A DNA stretch of 64,000 nucleotides from Paraburkholderia sp. Tr-20389 (lineage in GTDB: Bacteria; Pseudomonadota; Gammaproteobacteria; Burkholderiales; Burkholderiaceae): assembly GCF_017104565.1 (NCBI RefSeq), contig NZ_JAAGPD010000032.1:62001-126000 (forward strand), in the 5' to 3' direction. The notes under the pieces were generated by a model that saw nothing but the letters and a program-made list of their open reading frames with translations, had not been told where the DNA came from and did not search any database. The translations under genes were made by a program, and so were the position numbers. Below are positions 16,074 to 23,823 of this stretch, piece after piece. Position 1 is the stretch's first letter. Each line of letters opens with the position of its first letter.

Positions 16074-16592
16074 GTGTCGACTCTCCTTGCGCAGGACGGA
16101 CTTGTTGCGACGTGGTGTCGGATCAACTCTGGCGCCGAATCAGGTGGGCTGGAGTGCTCTGAACTCGACGCGCATGGCGAAGCCGTGCCGCACCCCCATC
16201 CTTCCGCTCGACGGCAGATCGTCATGACCGACATCTACTGTCAGATTGCCGAGCAGATCGGTCACGTTGCCGCGATGTCGGTTGCGGTCACGACCCGTTC
16301 GTTCGGCATCCGCGTGCCGGACGTCGTCTGGATGCCGCCGGAGAAGTGGGAAGGAATCGACAGGGATGGGCCTGTCCCGTTTGTACCGGATCTGTGCGTC
16401 GAAGTGCTCCTTGACCGAAGCATGCCCCAGGACATCGCGCTCAGAGTCAGGGCCTATCTGGAAGGCGGGGCCCGTGAAGTCATCGTGGTCGGTCAACGCG
16501 GTGAGCTGCAGTTCTGGGGAACTGATGGAGCACGACAGGTCTCCGCGCACGGTATAACGCTGTCGCTCGAGCCTATGTACTTCGACGTGTAG
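16074..16592 (+). CDS. Uma2-family (DUF820) putative endonuclease
   Basis: About 172 residues with the Uma2 core: an acidic residue and HPHPSARRQ in the first third, then IRVPDVVWMPPEKWEGI, then VPDLCVEVLLDRSMPQDIALR, and YLEGGAREVIVVGQRGELQFW. The fold is the PD-(D/E)XK nuclease fold; D in PDVVW and E in CVEVL are the usual acids, while the Lys expected two residues on is absent, so activity is doubtful. The reading frame stays open back to 15942, but the GTG at 16074 with CGGAGG ten bases ahead is the best start. It is a solitary gene, convergent with a LacI gene. The N-terminal part looks short for the family. Confidence 0.6.
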   Translation: MSTLLAQDGLVATWCRINSGAESGGLECSELDAHGEAVPHPHPSARRQIVMTDIYCQIAEQIGHVAAMSVAVTTRSFGIRVPDVVWMPPEKWEGIDRDGPVPFVPDLCVEVLLDRSMPQDIALRVRAYLEGGAREVIVVGQRGELQFWGTDGARQVSAHGITLSLEPMYFDV

Positions 16593-16639
16593 CGCGTCTT
16601 CGCGTGCGGGCGCTGCGCCGTGTCGCGTGGGGTATTGGA

Positions 16640-17728
16640 TCAGCCGCCGTGATGCGCGCTCCGCGATACCGCCGTCGATTCCCTGACCATCAACACCGGT
16701 TGCACGACGCCCGACTCCGCGTTTGCCTTCCCATCGAGCACATCGAGCAGATAATGCGCCGCGCGCCGGCCGATCTCCGCGGTATCGACACGCACCGTCG
16801 TGAGCGACGGATGAATCTGCTGCGCGATGGCGACATCGTCGAAACCCGTCACCGATAACTGCTGCGGCACCTTGATTCCCAGTTCGGCAGCTTCCAGAAG
16901 CACGCCGATCGCCAATTGATCGTTGCCGCAAATAATCGCAGTAGGGCGTTCGTCCGCACCCTGCCAGATCGCGCGCAAACTCTCGCGCCCGAACGCGATC
17001 GTCGCCGGCCCCTCATGCAGATGGGAAGGGCGCACCGCGATCCCATGCCGCTCCAACGCTTCCCGGATGCCTGCGATACGCGCCTGAACGCGATCGTTGT
17101 CGCGCGCCGGTTGAATCACGGCGGCAAACGTGCGATGCCCCAGTTCGAGCAGATGCTCGGCGATCTCAACGAACGCCGCGCGATTGTCGAAGCCGATGCA
17201 GTGATGCGGACTGCCCTCGCGATACGCGTAAGTGATCGCATACGGCACGCGAGCTTGTTTGAGCGCATCGAAGAGTTCCGGCGGATGCGCTTCGCCGACG
17301 ATCGCGATCACTTCGACGCCGCGCGCAAGCATCGCCCGCACCTGGGTCAACGCCTGCTCCGGATCGTAGTTCGAGCAGCCGAGGAACAGCGTGATGCCAC
17401 GCTCGGCGAACACCGCCTGCATGCCGGCGACTTGCGATGCGAAGACCTGATCGTCGAGTGTCGGGATGATCGCGCCGGCGATGTGCGTGCGCGTCGATGC
17501 GAGCGCGCGGCCCGCTGCATTCGGAATCCAGTTGAGTGTGGTCGCAGCCTGCAGCACGCGTTCGCGCACGCTCGGCGAGACCTTGTCCGGCTCGTTGTAG
17601 ACCCGCGATACGGTGGCCGTCGACACGCCCGCGAGCCGCGCCACGTCGCCGAGAACCGCACGCCCGCTCTTGCGGCGCGTGCGGACGGCGGGCGTGTCGG
17701 ATGCTGCGGGCGAGTGTGAACTGCTCAT
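16640..17728 (-). CDS. LacI-family transcriptional repressor
   Basis: A LacI/GalR repressor of 362 residues if started at ATG 17728; in-frame starts at 17782 and 17866 would add a Ser/Thr-rich tail that I consider unlikely. The helix-turn-helix with hinge is LGDVARLAGVSTATVSRVYN followed by LNWIPNAAGRALAS, and the periplasmic-binding-like domain follows (HIAGAIIPTLDDQVF onward). It is divergent from a ribokinase gene. The 350-bp space between them holds two identical LacI-like operators, so it likely represses its own gene and the ribokinase/MFS/aldolase unit until a sugar or sugar acid binds. Confidence 0.88.
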   Translation of the reverse strand: MSSSHSPAASDTPAVRTRRKSGRAVLGDVARLAGVSTATVSRVYNEPDKVSPSVRERVLQAATTLNWIPNAAGRALASTRTHIAGAIIPTLDDQVFASQVAGMQAVFAERGITLFLGCSNYDPEQALTQVRAMLARGVEVIAIVGEAHPPELFDALKQARVPYAITYAYREGSPHHCIGFDNRAAFVEIAEHLLELGHRTFAAVIQPARDNDRVQARIAGIREALERHGIAVRPSHLHEGPATIAFGRESLRAIWQGADERPTAIICGNDQLAIGVLLEAAELGIKVPQQLSVTGFDDVAIAQQIHPSLTTVRVDTAEIGRRAAHYLLDVLDGKANAESGVVQPVLMVRESTAVSRSAHHGG

Positions 17729-17907
17729 GGTCGTTGTGTTCGTCGTGGATGAACTGCTGCGCGAGGCGTGTGCCGCCGCCATCTTACAGGGCGATGCGGC
17801 GTGAATCGTCGTCGCGTCTCCTGAAGCGCGATCCGGGCGAGGAAGCTGCGCGTTTACCCTCGGCACGCATCATCGCACTTGCAATTTTCGCGCAATTCGG
17901 CCGAAAA

Positions 17908-17922
17908 TGTAAGCGCTAACAC
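17908..17922. promoter_or_regulatory. LacI-type operator, copy 1
   Basis: TGTAAGCGCTAACAC, centred on the AGCGCT core typical of LacI/GalR sites, with flanking arms that form an imperfect palindrome. An identical copy lies exactly 100 bp downstream. It sits in the gap between the divergent LacI and ribokinase genes. Confidence 0.65.
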
Positions 17923-18007
17923 ATTGGTACTCGCAATCTGTCTATGCCGTAAATTGCACTGCAATATTCGGGTAGAAGCGATTCATCATCACGCTGAATG
18001 TGATAAA

Positions 18008-18022
18008 TGTAAGCGCTAACAC
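18008..18022. promoter_or_regulatory. LacI-type operator, copy 2
   Basis: The same 15 bases as at 17908-17922, 58 bp before the ribokinase start. Two sites 100 bp apart on the DNA (about 9.5 turns) could be bridged by a repressor tetramer or each serve one of the divergent promoters. Confidence 0.65.
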
Positions 18023-18079
18023 TTGCACGGTGAGTGGCTTGCCAAACGTCGCCCGTCAATCGAAACCATTGCGTCAAAC

Positions 18080-19018
18080 ATGAGTTCATCTGCCGTTGCA
18101 CCCCTCGTTGTCGTAGTTGGAAGCGCCAATATGGATCTCGTCGTCCACGCGCCGCGTCTGCCGTCGCGAGGCGAGACGCTGCTCGGTGACTGCTTCGAAA
18201 CTGTCAACGGCGGGAAGGGCGCGAATCAGGCCGTCGCCGCGGCGCGGCTCGGCGCGAACGTCGCGATGGTCGCCTGTGTGGGCACCGATACGTTCGGCAG
18301 GTCGCTGAGCGACGCGCTGCACCGCGAACGCATCGACCTTGCTCACGTGCATATGATCGAGGGCCAGCCGAGCGGTATCGCCTCGATTACGGTGGGCAGA
18401 GACGGCGCGAACACCATCGTGGTTGCGCCAGGTGCGAATGCCTGCTTGACCACTGCGCATGTCGATGCTGCCGCTGACCTGATCGCGCGCGCCGACATGC
18501 TGATCTGCCAGCTGGAAGTGCCGCTCGCGGCCGTCGAGCGCGCCATCGGGATCGCCGCGCGCAGCGGCACGCCCGTGCTGCTCAATCCTGCGCCGGCACA
18601 GCCCTTGCGCGACGCGCTGTATCGACAGATCGACTATCTGCTCGTCAACGAAACAGAAGCCGCGCTGCTGACGGACATCCCCGTGAACGGCGTGCCATGC
18701 GCCCGCTTCGCCGCCGATGCGTTGCTCGGCAAGGGCGTGCGCAATGTGCTCGTGACCCTTGGTGCACAAGGCGTGATCTGGGCCGGCGCGCAGGGCAGCG
18801 GGCATATGGCCGCGCCGACCGTGCGCGTCGTCGATACGACGGCAGCAGGTGACACCTTTGCAGGCGGCTTTGCAGTCGAACGCGCGCGCGGCGCATCGTT
18901 GCAGCAGTCGATTGCTTTCGCCCAACGCGCAGCAGCCGTTAGCGTGACGCGCGCAGGCGCGCAGACGTCCATTCCGTATCGCGCGGAAGTGGAAGAAGAC
19001 AGCGTGAGCAAGGTTTGA
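18080..19018 (+). CDS. PfkB-family sugar kinase (ribokinase-like)
   Basis: A 312-residue PfkB kinase. The substrate-end motif is GSANMDLVVHAPRLPSRGE, followed by VNGGKGANQAVAAARLGA (sugar binding) and the C-terminal VVDTTAAGDTFAGGF with the catalytic Asp in GDT; LLVNETEAALL is also ribokinase-typical. I prefer the ATG at 18080; the frame extends back to 18023 but that would overlap the operator zone. The partners are an MFS carrier of the sugar-acid type and a DapA-family aldolase, so the phosphorylated compound may be a keto-sugar or nucleoside-derived sugar rather than ribose. Confidence 0.85.
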   Translation: MSSSAVAPLVVVVGSANMDLVVHAPRLPSRGETLLGDCFETVNGGKGANQAVAAARLGANVAMVACVGTDTFGRSLSDALHRERIDLAHVHMIEGQPSGIASITVGRDGANTIVVAPGANACLTTAHVDAAADLIARADMLICQLEVPLAAVERAIGIAARSGTPVLLNPAPAQPLRDALYRQIDYLLVNETEAALLTDIPVNGVPCARFAADALLGKGVRNVLVTLGAQGVIWAGAQGSGHMAAPTVRVVDTTAAGDTFAGGFAVERARGASLQQSIAFAQRAAAVSVTRAGAQTSIPYRAEVEEDSVSKV

Positions 19019-19118
19019 TGCAGGGCTTCGAAGCTCGCGTACCGAACGCGCGGTGAATTGGCATTGCAGCAGGCAGTGAACGACCAAAGCATTCATACAA
19101 CAGACGGAGACAGCGAAC

Positions 19119-20441
19119 GTGAACACGACCTCTGAACGCCCGACCGCTCCACCGCGCATTCGACGCGCGCAAACCATCGCACTTGCGCTGCTGATGGTCA
19201 GCGGTATCGTCAACTATCTGGACCGCGGCACGCTCGCGGTCGCGAATCAGCTGATCCGCGAAGACCTCGGTCTCTCGCTGGGGCAGATGGGACTGTTGCT
19301 GTCCGCCTTCTCGTGGAGCTATGCGCTATGCCAGTTGCCCGTGGGCGGTCTCGTCGACCGGATCGGGCCGCGCCGTCTGCTGGGTGCAGGGCTGATCGTG
19401 TGGTCGTTCGCGCAGATCGCGGGCGGCCTCGTATCGACGTTCGGCTTCTTCGTACTCGCACGTATCGTGCTGGGTATCGGCGAGGCGCCGCAGTTTCCGT
19501 CGGCGGCGCGTGTGGTGAGCAACTGGTTTCCGCTGAAGTCGCGCGGCACGCCGACGGGCATCTTCAACTCGGCATCGCCGCTCGGTAGCGCGCTTGCGCC
19601 GCTGTGCCTGTCGGTGCTGATCGTCTCGTTCAACTGGCGCTGGGCGTTCATCGTGACGGGCTCGCTCGGTCTCGTGGTCGCGCTCGTCTGGTTCGCGCTC
19701 TATCGTGACCCGGACAGCCAGGCGCTGAGCCGCGAAGAGCGCGCGTATCTGGACGCCGATGCCGAACCTGCGGCCGGGCCTGCGCCGAAGCTCACATTCG
19801 CCGAATGGCGCGCGCTGTTTTCTTACGGCACCACGTGGGGCATGCTGATCGGCTTCTTCGGTTCCGTGTACCTGAACTGGGTCTATCTGACCTGGCTGCC
19901 CGGCTATCTGACGATGGAGCGCCATATGAGCCTTTCGCGCACGGGTATCGCCGCATCCGTGCCGTTCCTGTGCGGCTTCGTCGGTGCGCTGCTGGCGGGC
20001 TGGTTCTCCGATCTGATCACGAAGCGCAGTAGCTCGCCCGTCGTGAGCCGCCGCAATGCCGTCGTGATCGCGATGCTCGGCATGGTCGCGTTCACGATTC
20101 CCGCCGCCCTCGTGCAGAGCAATACGATCGCGATCGCGTGCATTTCCGTGGTGATCTTTCTGGCAAATGCGGCGTCCGCTGCATCGTGGGCATTGGCGAC
20201 GGCGGCCGCGCCGCCCAGCCGGATCGCATCGCTCGGCGCGATGCAGAACTTCGGCGGCTTTCTGGGTGGTGCGCTCGCGCCGATCGTGACGGGCTTCATC
20301 GCGCAAGCGACGTCGTTCGTTCCCGCGCTGTTGACGGCGGCGGGCGTCGCGTTCGTCGGCGCGATGGCCTACCTGCTGCTGGTCAGAAAACCTATTCCCG
20401 AGCATGACACGTCGAGTGTGCCCGCGCAGCTTCCCGTATGA
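19119..20441 (+). CDS. MFS transporter, ACS family
   Basis: A 440-residue, 12-helix ACS carrier; helix 1 has SGIVNYLDRGTLAVANQLI, the galactonate/glucarate-type signature, and helices 2-3 carry GGLVDRIGPRR. The start is a GTG at 19119 with CGGAGACA seven bases ahead. It lies 100 bp after the ribokinase and is followed within 57 bp by the DapA-family gene. The probable role is import of the hexonate or related acid degraded by its operon partners under the LacI repressor. Confidence 0.88.
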   Translation: MNTTSERPTAPPRIRRAQTIALALLMVSGIVNYLDRGTLAVANQLIREDLGLSLGQMGLLLSAFSWSYALCQLPVGGLVDRIGPRRLLGAGLIVWSFAQIAGGLVSTFGFFVLARIVLGIGEAPQFPSAARVVSNWFPLKSRGTPTGIFNSASPLGSALAPLCLSVLIVSFNWRWAFIVTGSLGLVVALVWFALYRDPDSQALSREERAYLDADAEPAAGPAPKLTFAEWRALFSYGTTWGMLIGFFGSVYLNWVYLTWLPGYLTMERHMSLSRTGIAASVPFLCGFVGALLAGWFSDLITKRSSSPVVSRRNAVVIAMLGMVAFTIPAALVQSNTIAIACISVVIFLANAASAASWALATAAAPPSRIASLGAMQNFGGFLGGALAPIVTGFIAQATSFVPALLTAAGVAFVGAMAYLLLVRKPIPEHDTSSVPAQLPV

Positions 20442-20498
20442 GGGATGTCGAGCGAGTGCGTCCGTGCCGTGCAGATCTATGTATTCAAGGAGAACCCA

Positions 20499-21446
20499 AT
20501 GATCGATAAAGCGAAAATGACCGGCCCGATCGAGGGCATCGTGCCCGTGATGCTGACGCCGTTCCACGAGGACGGCACGATCGACTACGCGGGCCTCGAA
20601 CGGCTGATCGAATGGTATCTGGCGAAAGGCTCGGATGCGCTGTTCGCCGTCGCGCAGTCGAGCGAGATGCAGTTTCTGAGTCTCGCCGAGCGCGGCGCGC
20701 TGGCGCGCTTCGTCGTCGAGAAAGTGGCGGGGCGCGTGCCCGTCGTCGCATCCGGTCATATCAGCGACGATCTCGATGCGCAGGCAGAAGAATTGCGCGT
20801 GGCGGCAGAGTCGGGCGCGCAGGGTGTCGTGCTGGTGACGAATCACCTGGACCCGAAACGCGAAGGCTCGCAGGTGTTTCTATCGAATCTGAACCGGCTG
20901 TTGTCGAAGCTGCCGACGGATATCCCGCTGGGCCTGTATGAATGCCCCGCACCGTATCGGCGTCTGCTAACCGATGATGAGTTGAAGGTCTGCATCGATA
21001 CCGGTCGCTTCGTGATGCTCAAGGACGTGAGCTGCGATCTTGCGACGGTGAAGCGCCGTGTCGCGCTGGCGCAAGGCTCGCCGCTGAAAATTCTCAACGC
21101 GAATGCGGCAATTGCGTGGGATGCGATGAAAGCGGGTTCGGCAGGCTTCAACGGTGTGTTCACGAACTTCCACCCCGATCTGTATCAATGGCTGCGCAGC
21201 CGTAGCGCCGACGATCCGGTTCTGGCGGAAGAGCTGTCGACGTTTCTGGTCGTCGCGGCTGTGTCGGAAGCGCTCGGCTATCCGGCGCTCGCGAAGATGT
21301 ACCACCAGCGCATCGGCACCTTCGATTCGATTCGTTGCCGCGTGATCGACTATGACGTGCGCGAGCGGTTCTGGGCGCTCGACGCCGTGCTCGACAAGAT
21401 CGTCGCGGGAACGGAGCGCTTTCGGGAGCGTATCGCGGCGCTTTGA
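20499..21446 (+). CDS. DapA/NanA-family aldolase or dehydratase
   Basis: A 315-residue class I (Schiff-base) TIM-barrel enzyme: the Lys is K175 in FVMLKDVSCD, and the general Tyr is Y147 in LGLYECPAP. The start at 20499 has AAGGAGAACCC ahead; an upstream in-frame start at 20445 has none. Lysine synthesis is ruled out by context: it closes a LacI/sugar-kinase/MFS unit, so it likely cleaves or dehydrates a 2-keto-3-deoxy sugar acid, as other catabolic members of this family do. The substrate is open. Confidence 0.85.
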   Translation: MIDKAKMTGPIEGIVPVMLTPFHEDGTIDYAGLERLIEWYLAKGSDALFAVAQSSEMQFLSLAERGALARFVVEKVAGRVPVVASGHISDDLDAQAEELRVAAESGAQGVVLVTNHLDPKREGSQVFLSNLNRLLSKLPTDIPLGLYECPAPYRRLLTDDELKVCIDTGRFVMLKDVSCDLATVKRRVALAQGSPLKILNANAAIAWDAMKAGSAGFNGVFTNFHPDLYQWLRSRSADDPVLAEELSTFLVVAAVSEALGYPALAKMYHQRIGTFDSIRCRVIDYDVRERFWALDAVLDKIVAGTERFRERIAAL

Positions 21447-21651
21447 GTTTTGCGGGTCGAGCGAGGCGCGGCGCGGCTTACTCGATATCAAGTATCTGCG
21501 AATGCGCGAAGATCAGCGCGCTGCGTTGGCCGGCGGCGCGCTCTTCTTAATGCGTTGCACGAGTCTCTCTACGCGTCGACGCAGTGCCAGAAAGATGAGG
21601 AAAGGTTCTTCTGTTTTTGTTTCGATTGATTTTGCTTTGTTCTGCATTTAG

Positions 21652-21680
21652 ATTCCCGAATTTTCGGGAATTGTTTTTCC
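21652..21680 (+). terminator. Probable Rho-independent terminator
   Basis: ATTCCCGAA (21652-21660) and TTCGGGAAT (21663-21671) form a 9-bp stem with a minimal loop, followed by TGTTTTTCC. It lies 205 bp after the DapA-family stop in an otherwise empty AT-rich stretch (21447-21859) ahead of the porin gene, which holds no other gene that I can support. Confidence 0.6.
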
Positions 21681-21750
21681 TTGTTATCTTCACGTTCTAT
21701 CGGAACTGGCTATACGGATTGCAAAAGTCTTTGCTTAAGAATCCGTAAGT

Positions 21751-21766
21751 TTGGTATGCGTACCAA
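21751..21766. promoter_or_regulatory. Palindromic operator upstream of the porin gene
   Basis: TTGGTATGCGTACCAA has 6-bp inverted arms TTGGTA/TACCAA around 4 bp. This is the general form of sites bound by GntR/FadR-subfamily dimers (for example the hexuronate regulators). It lies 94 bp before the porin start codon, so it may control this outer-membrane channel. Confidence 0.45.
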
Positions 21767-21859
21767 TCGTTGTCAGTAACCAACATTCCAATTTGGCGAT
21801 GTGAAGAGACCTGTAGGCTTCGATCCGCAGTTCTCTCCACAAGTCTAAAGAGGAATTAG

Positions 21860-22990
21860 ATGAAGAAGATCACACTGGCAATGGCTTCTGCGGCATTGCT
21901 CGCAGCTACGGGAATGGCCCACGCGCAAAACAGCGTCACGCTCTACGGCATCGTCGATACGGGTCTCACGTACGTTTCGAACGATGGCGGCAGCAAGTCG
22001 TTCAGCATGACTTCGGGTAACGAATCGGGTAGCCGCTGGGGCTTGAAAGGCTCGGAAGATCTCGGTGGCGGTCTGAAGACGGTCTTCCAGTTGGAAAACG
22101 GCTTCAGCTCGGTGAACGGCAAGCTCGGTCAAGGTAGCCGCATGTTCGGCCGTCAAGCGTTCGTCGGTCTGAGCAGCGGTACGTGGGGTACGGTCACGGC
22201 CGGCCGTCAGTACGATCCGCTGGTGGATCTCGTGCAGCCGGTTCAGGGCGACGGATACCTCGGTGGCGTGTTCATTTCGCCGGGCGACATCGACAACGCC
22301 GACAACAGCGCGCGCGTGAACAACTCGATCAAGTACACCTCGCCGTCCATGTCCGGCCTGCAGTTCGAAGCCATGTACTCGCTGGGCGGCGTCGCTGGTG
22401 CGACGGGCTCGGGACAGAGCTATGCAGCGGCGGCCGCCTATAGCAACGGTCCCGTCAACGTAGCAGCGGGTTACTATCACTTCAGCAACGGCAACGGCGC
22501 GAATCGCGGCACCACGACGTGGGACTCGCTGTTCAACACGTCGGTCAACTCCGCCTATTCCACGGCTGCAGCCGTGAACAATGCGCGTATCGGCGGCAAC
22601 TATGTGTTCGGCTCGGTGACGGTGGGCGGTTACTACAGCTACGCCGAATACACGGCGGACGCCAGCTCGACGTTCAAGCAATCGGAAAAGTACAACACGG
22701 GTTCCGTGTACGCGGTGTGGCAGGTCTCGGCTCCGCTGCAAACCCAGATTGGCTACGTTTATTTGAAGTCGAGCGGCAGCTCGTCGGCAAAGTACAACCA
22801 GTTTGCCGTTGCTGCGGACTATTCGCTTAGCAAGCGTACCGATGTCTACGCGTGGGCGGCGTACACCCACGCAGCGGGCACGCAGGACGCGTCGGGCACG
22901 GCGGCTGTCGCCGTGATCGGTTCGGCGACGGGCGATTCGGGTTCGAACAAGCAAGCGACGGTGACCGTGGGTATTCGCCACAAGTTCTAA
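21860..22990 (+). CDS. Outer-membrane trimeric porin (Burkholderia OmpC/OpcP type)
   Basis: A 376-residue general porin. Residues 1-22 form the signal peptide ending GMAHA, followed by QNSVTLYGIVDTGL, the standard first strand. Internal landmarks are GSRWGLKGSEDLGGGLKTVF, LFGRQAFVGL-type GRQAFVGLSS and RQYDPLVDLVQP; the protein ends in HKF, the C-terminal Phe needed for Bam recognition. A ribosome site GAGGAATTAG lies ahead. It is transcribed alone, between a terminator upstream and one downstream, with a palindromic operator in its promoter region. It probably lets small anionic substrates into the periplasm. Confidence 0.95.
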   Translation: MKKITLAMASAALLAATGMAHAQNSVTLYGIVDTGLTYVSNDGGSKSFSMTSGNESGSRWGLKGSEDLGGGLKTVFQLENGFSSVNGKLGQGSRMFGRQAFVGLSSGTWGTVTAGRQYDPLVDLVQPVQGDGYLGGVFISPGDIDNADNSARVNNSIKYTSPSMSGLQFEAMYSLGGVAGATGSGQSYAAAAAYSNGPVNVAAGYYHFSNGNGANRGTTTWDSLFNTSVNSAYSTAAAVNNARIGGNYVFGSVTVGGYYSYAEYTADASSTFKQSEKYNTGSVYAVWQVSAPLQTQIGYVYLKSSGSSSAKYNQFAVAADYSLSKRTDVYAWAAYTHAAGTQDASGTAAVAVIGSATGDSGSNKQATVTVGIRHKF

Positions 22991-23002
22991 TCGGCACTTG
23001 CG

Positions 23003-23040
23003 AAAAAAAGCCCGCTTTCAAAGCGGGCTTTTCTGTTTTT
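23003..23040. terminator. Bidirectional Rho-independent terminator
   Basis: A 10-bp stem AAGCCCGCTT (23008-23017) / AAGCGGGCTT (23021-23030) with loop TCA, preceded by an A-run and followed by a T-rich run, lying between the convergent porin and solute-binding protein genes. Confidence 0.9.
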
Positions 23041-23051
23041 GAGTCCCCGTG

Positions 23052-23786
23052 CTATGCCTTCGGCGCGACTGACGCCCCATTGATCCCGTGCCTTGCGAGC
23101 GCATCGGCGACGAACCCCGAAGCCTTCATCTCTTCGACGAACGCATGAAGCGCCGCTGCCGCCGCATGGCCACGGCTTTTCGGCGTGCCCATCGCCTGCT
23201 GGATCACCATGAAGCGCTCATCGAGCAGACGAAGACCGGTCGTCTTGCTCGCATCCGCTTCGAGTTGCTGCTTCACGCCAGCCGCGACTTCGAGATTCTG
23301 TTCGAGGAAAGTCTGCACGACTGCCGGTGACGACGGCGCGCGAACGATCTGCGCAGCCTTCAACTCGCGTGTCAGAAACAGATCGTAAGCACTGCCTTTG
23401 CCGACAGCGACACGATTGTGCGGCTGGTCGACATCCGCGTTCGTCTTTACAGGCGAGTCATCGCGTACGAGATAGAAGCCTTCGATCAACACATATGGCG
23501 CGGTGAATGCAATCGTCTCGCCGCGCAATGGATCGACGGCAAAGAAGCCGAAGTCCGTGCGTTCCTCGCTGACGGCCTGCACGGATTTGCCCGCAGTATC
23601 GAAGACCACCAGCTCCAGTTCGACATCGAGCCTTTTGGCAAACGCATGCGCGAGGTCGACCGAAACGCCGAACGGCTCGCCCGTTTCAGGATGCTTGTTG
23701 GCAAGAATCGGATTGCCGAGATTGATGGATGCGCGCAGCTTGCCGGTCGGCGTGAACGCCGAGACAACGGATGGATCGATAGTCAT
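23052..23786 (-). CDS. Solute-binding-protein-3-like protein without a signal peptide
   Basis: A 244-residue family 3 bacterial solute-binding domain (polar amino acid type): FTPTGKLRASINLGNPIL, GVSVDLAHAFAKRLDVELELV, and DFGFFAVDPLRGETIAFTAPY are the classical segments. Unusually the protein starts straight at the domain with MTIDPSVVSAF, without a signal peptide or lipobox, and no ABC permease or ATPase is nearby. It follows the GntR gene by 37 bp and is probably the third gene of the aconitase operon. A cytoplasmic binding domain could act as a metabolite sensor or a scavenging or isomerase-like enzyme. No upstream start that would add a signal peptide is evident. Confidence 0.8.
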   Translation of the reverse strand: MTIDPSVVSAFTPTGKLRASINLGNPILANKHPETGEPFGVSVDLAHAFAKRLDVELELVVFDTAGKSVQAVSEERTDFGFFAVDPLRGETIAFTAPYVLIEGFYLVRDDSPVKTNADVDQPHNRVAVGKGSAYDLFLTRELKAAQIVRAPSSPAVVQTFLEQNLEVAAGVKQQLEADASKTTGLRLLDERFMVIQQAMGTPKSRGHAAAAALHAFVEEMKASGFVADALARHGINGASVAPKA

Positions 23787-23823
23787 GAATGCTCTCGTTG
23801 CGACCGCGCTTCAGGCTGCGGTC

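Noticed and set aside
20499-21446. Dihydrodipicolinate synthase of lysine synthesis
   Set aside because: It is in a LacI/sugar-kinase/MFS unit; only the fold and the Schiff-base Lys are shared with DapA.
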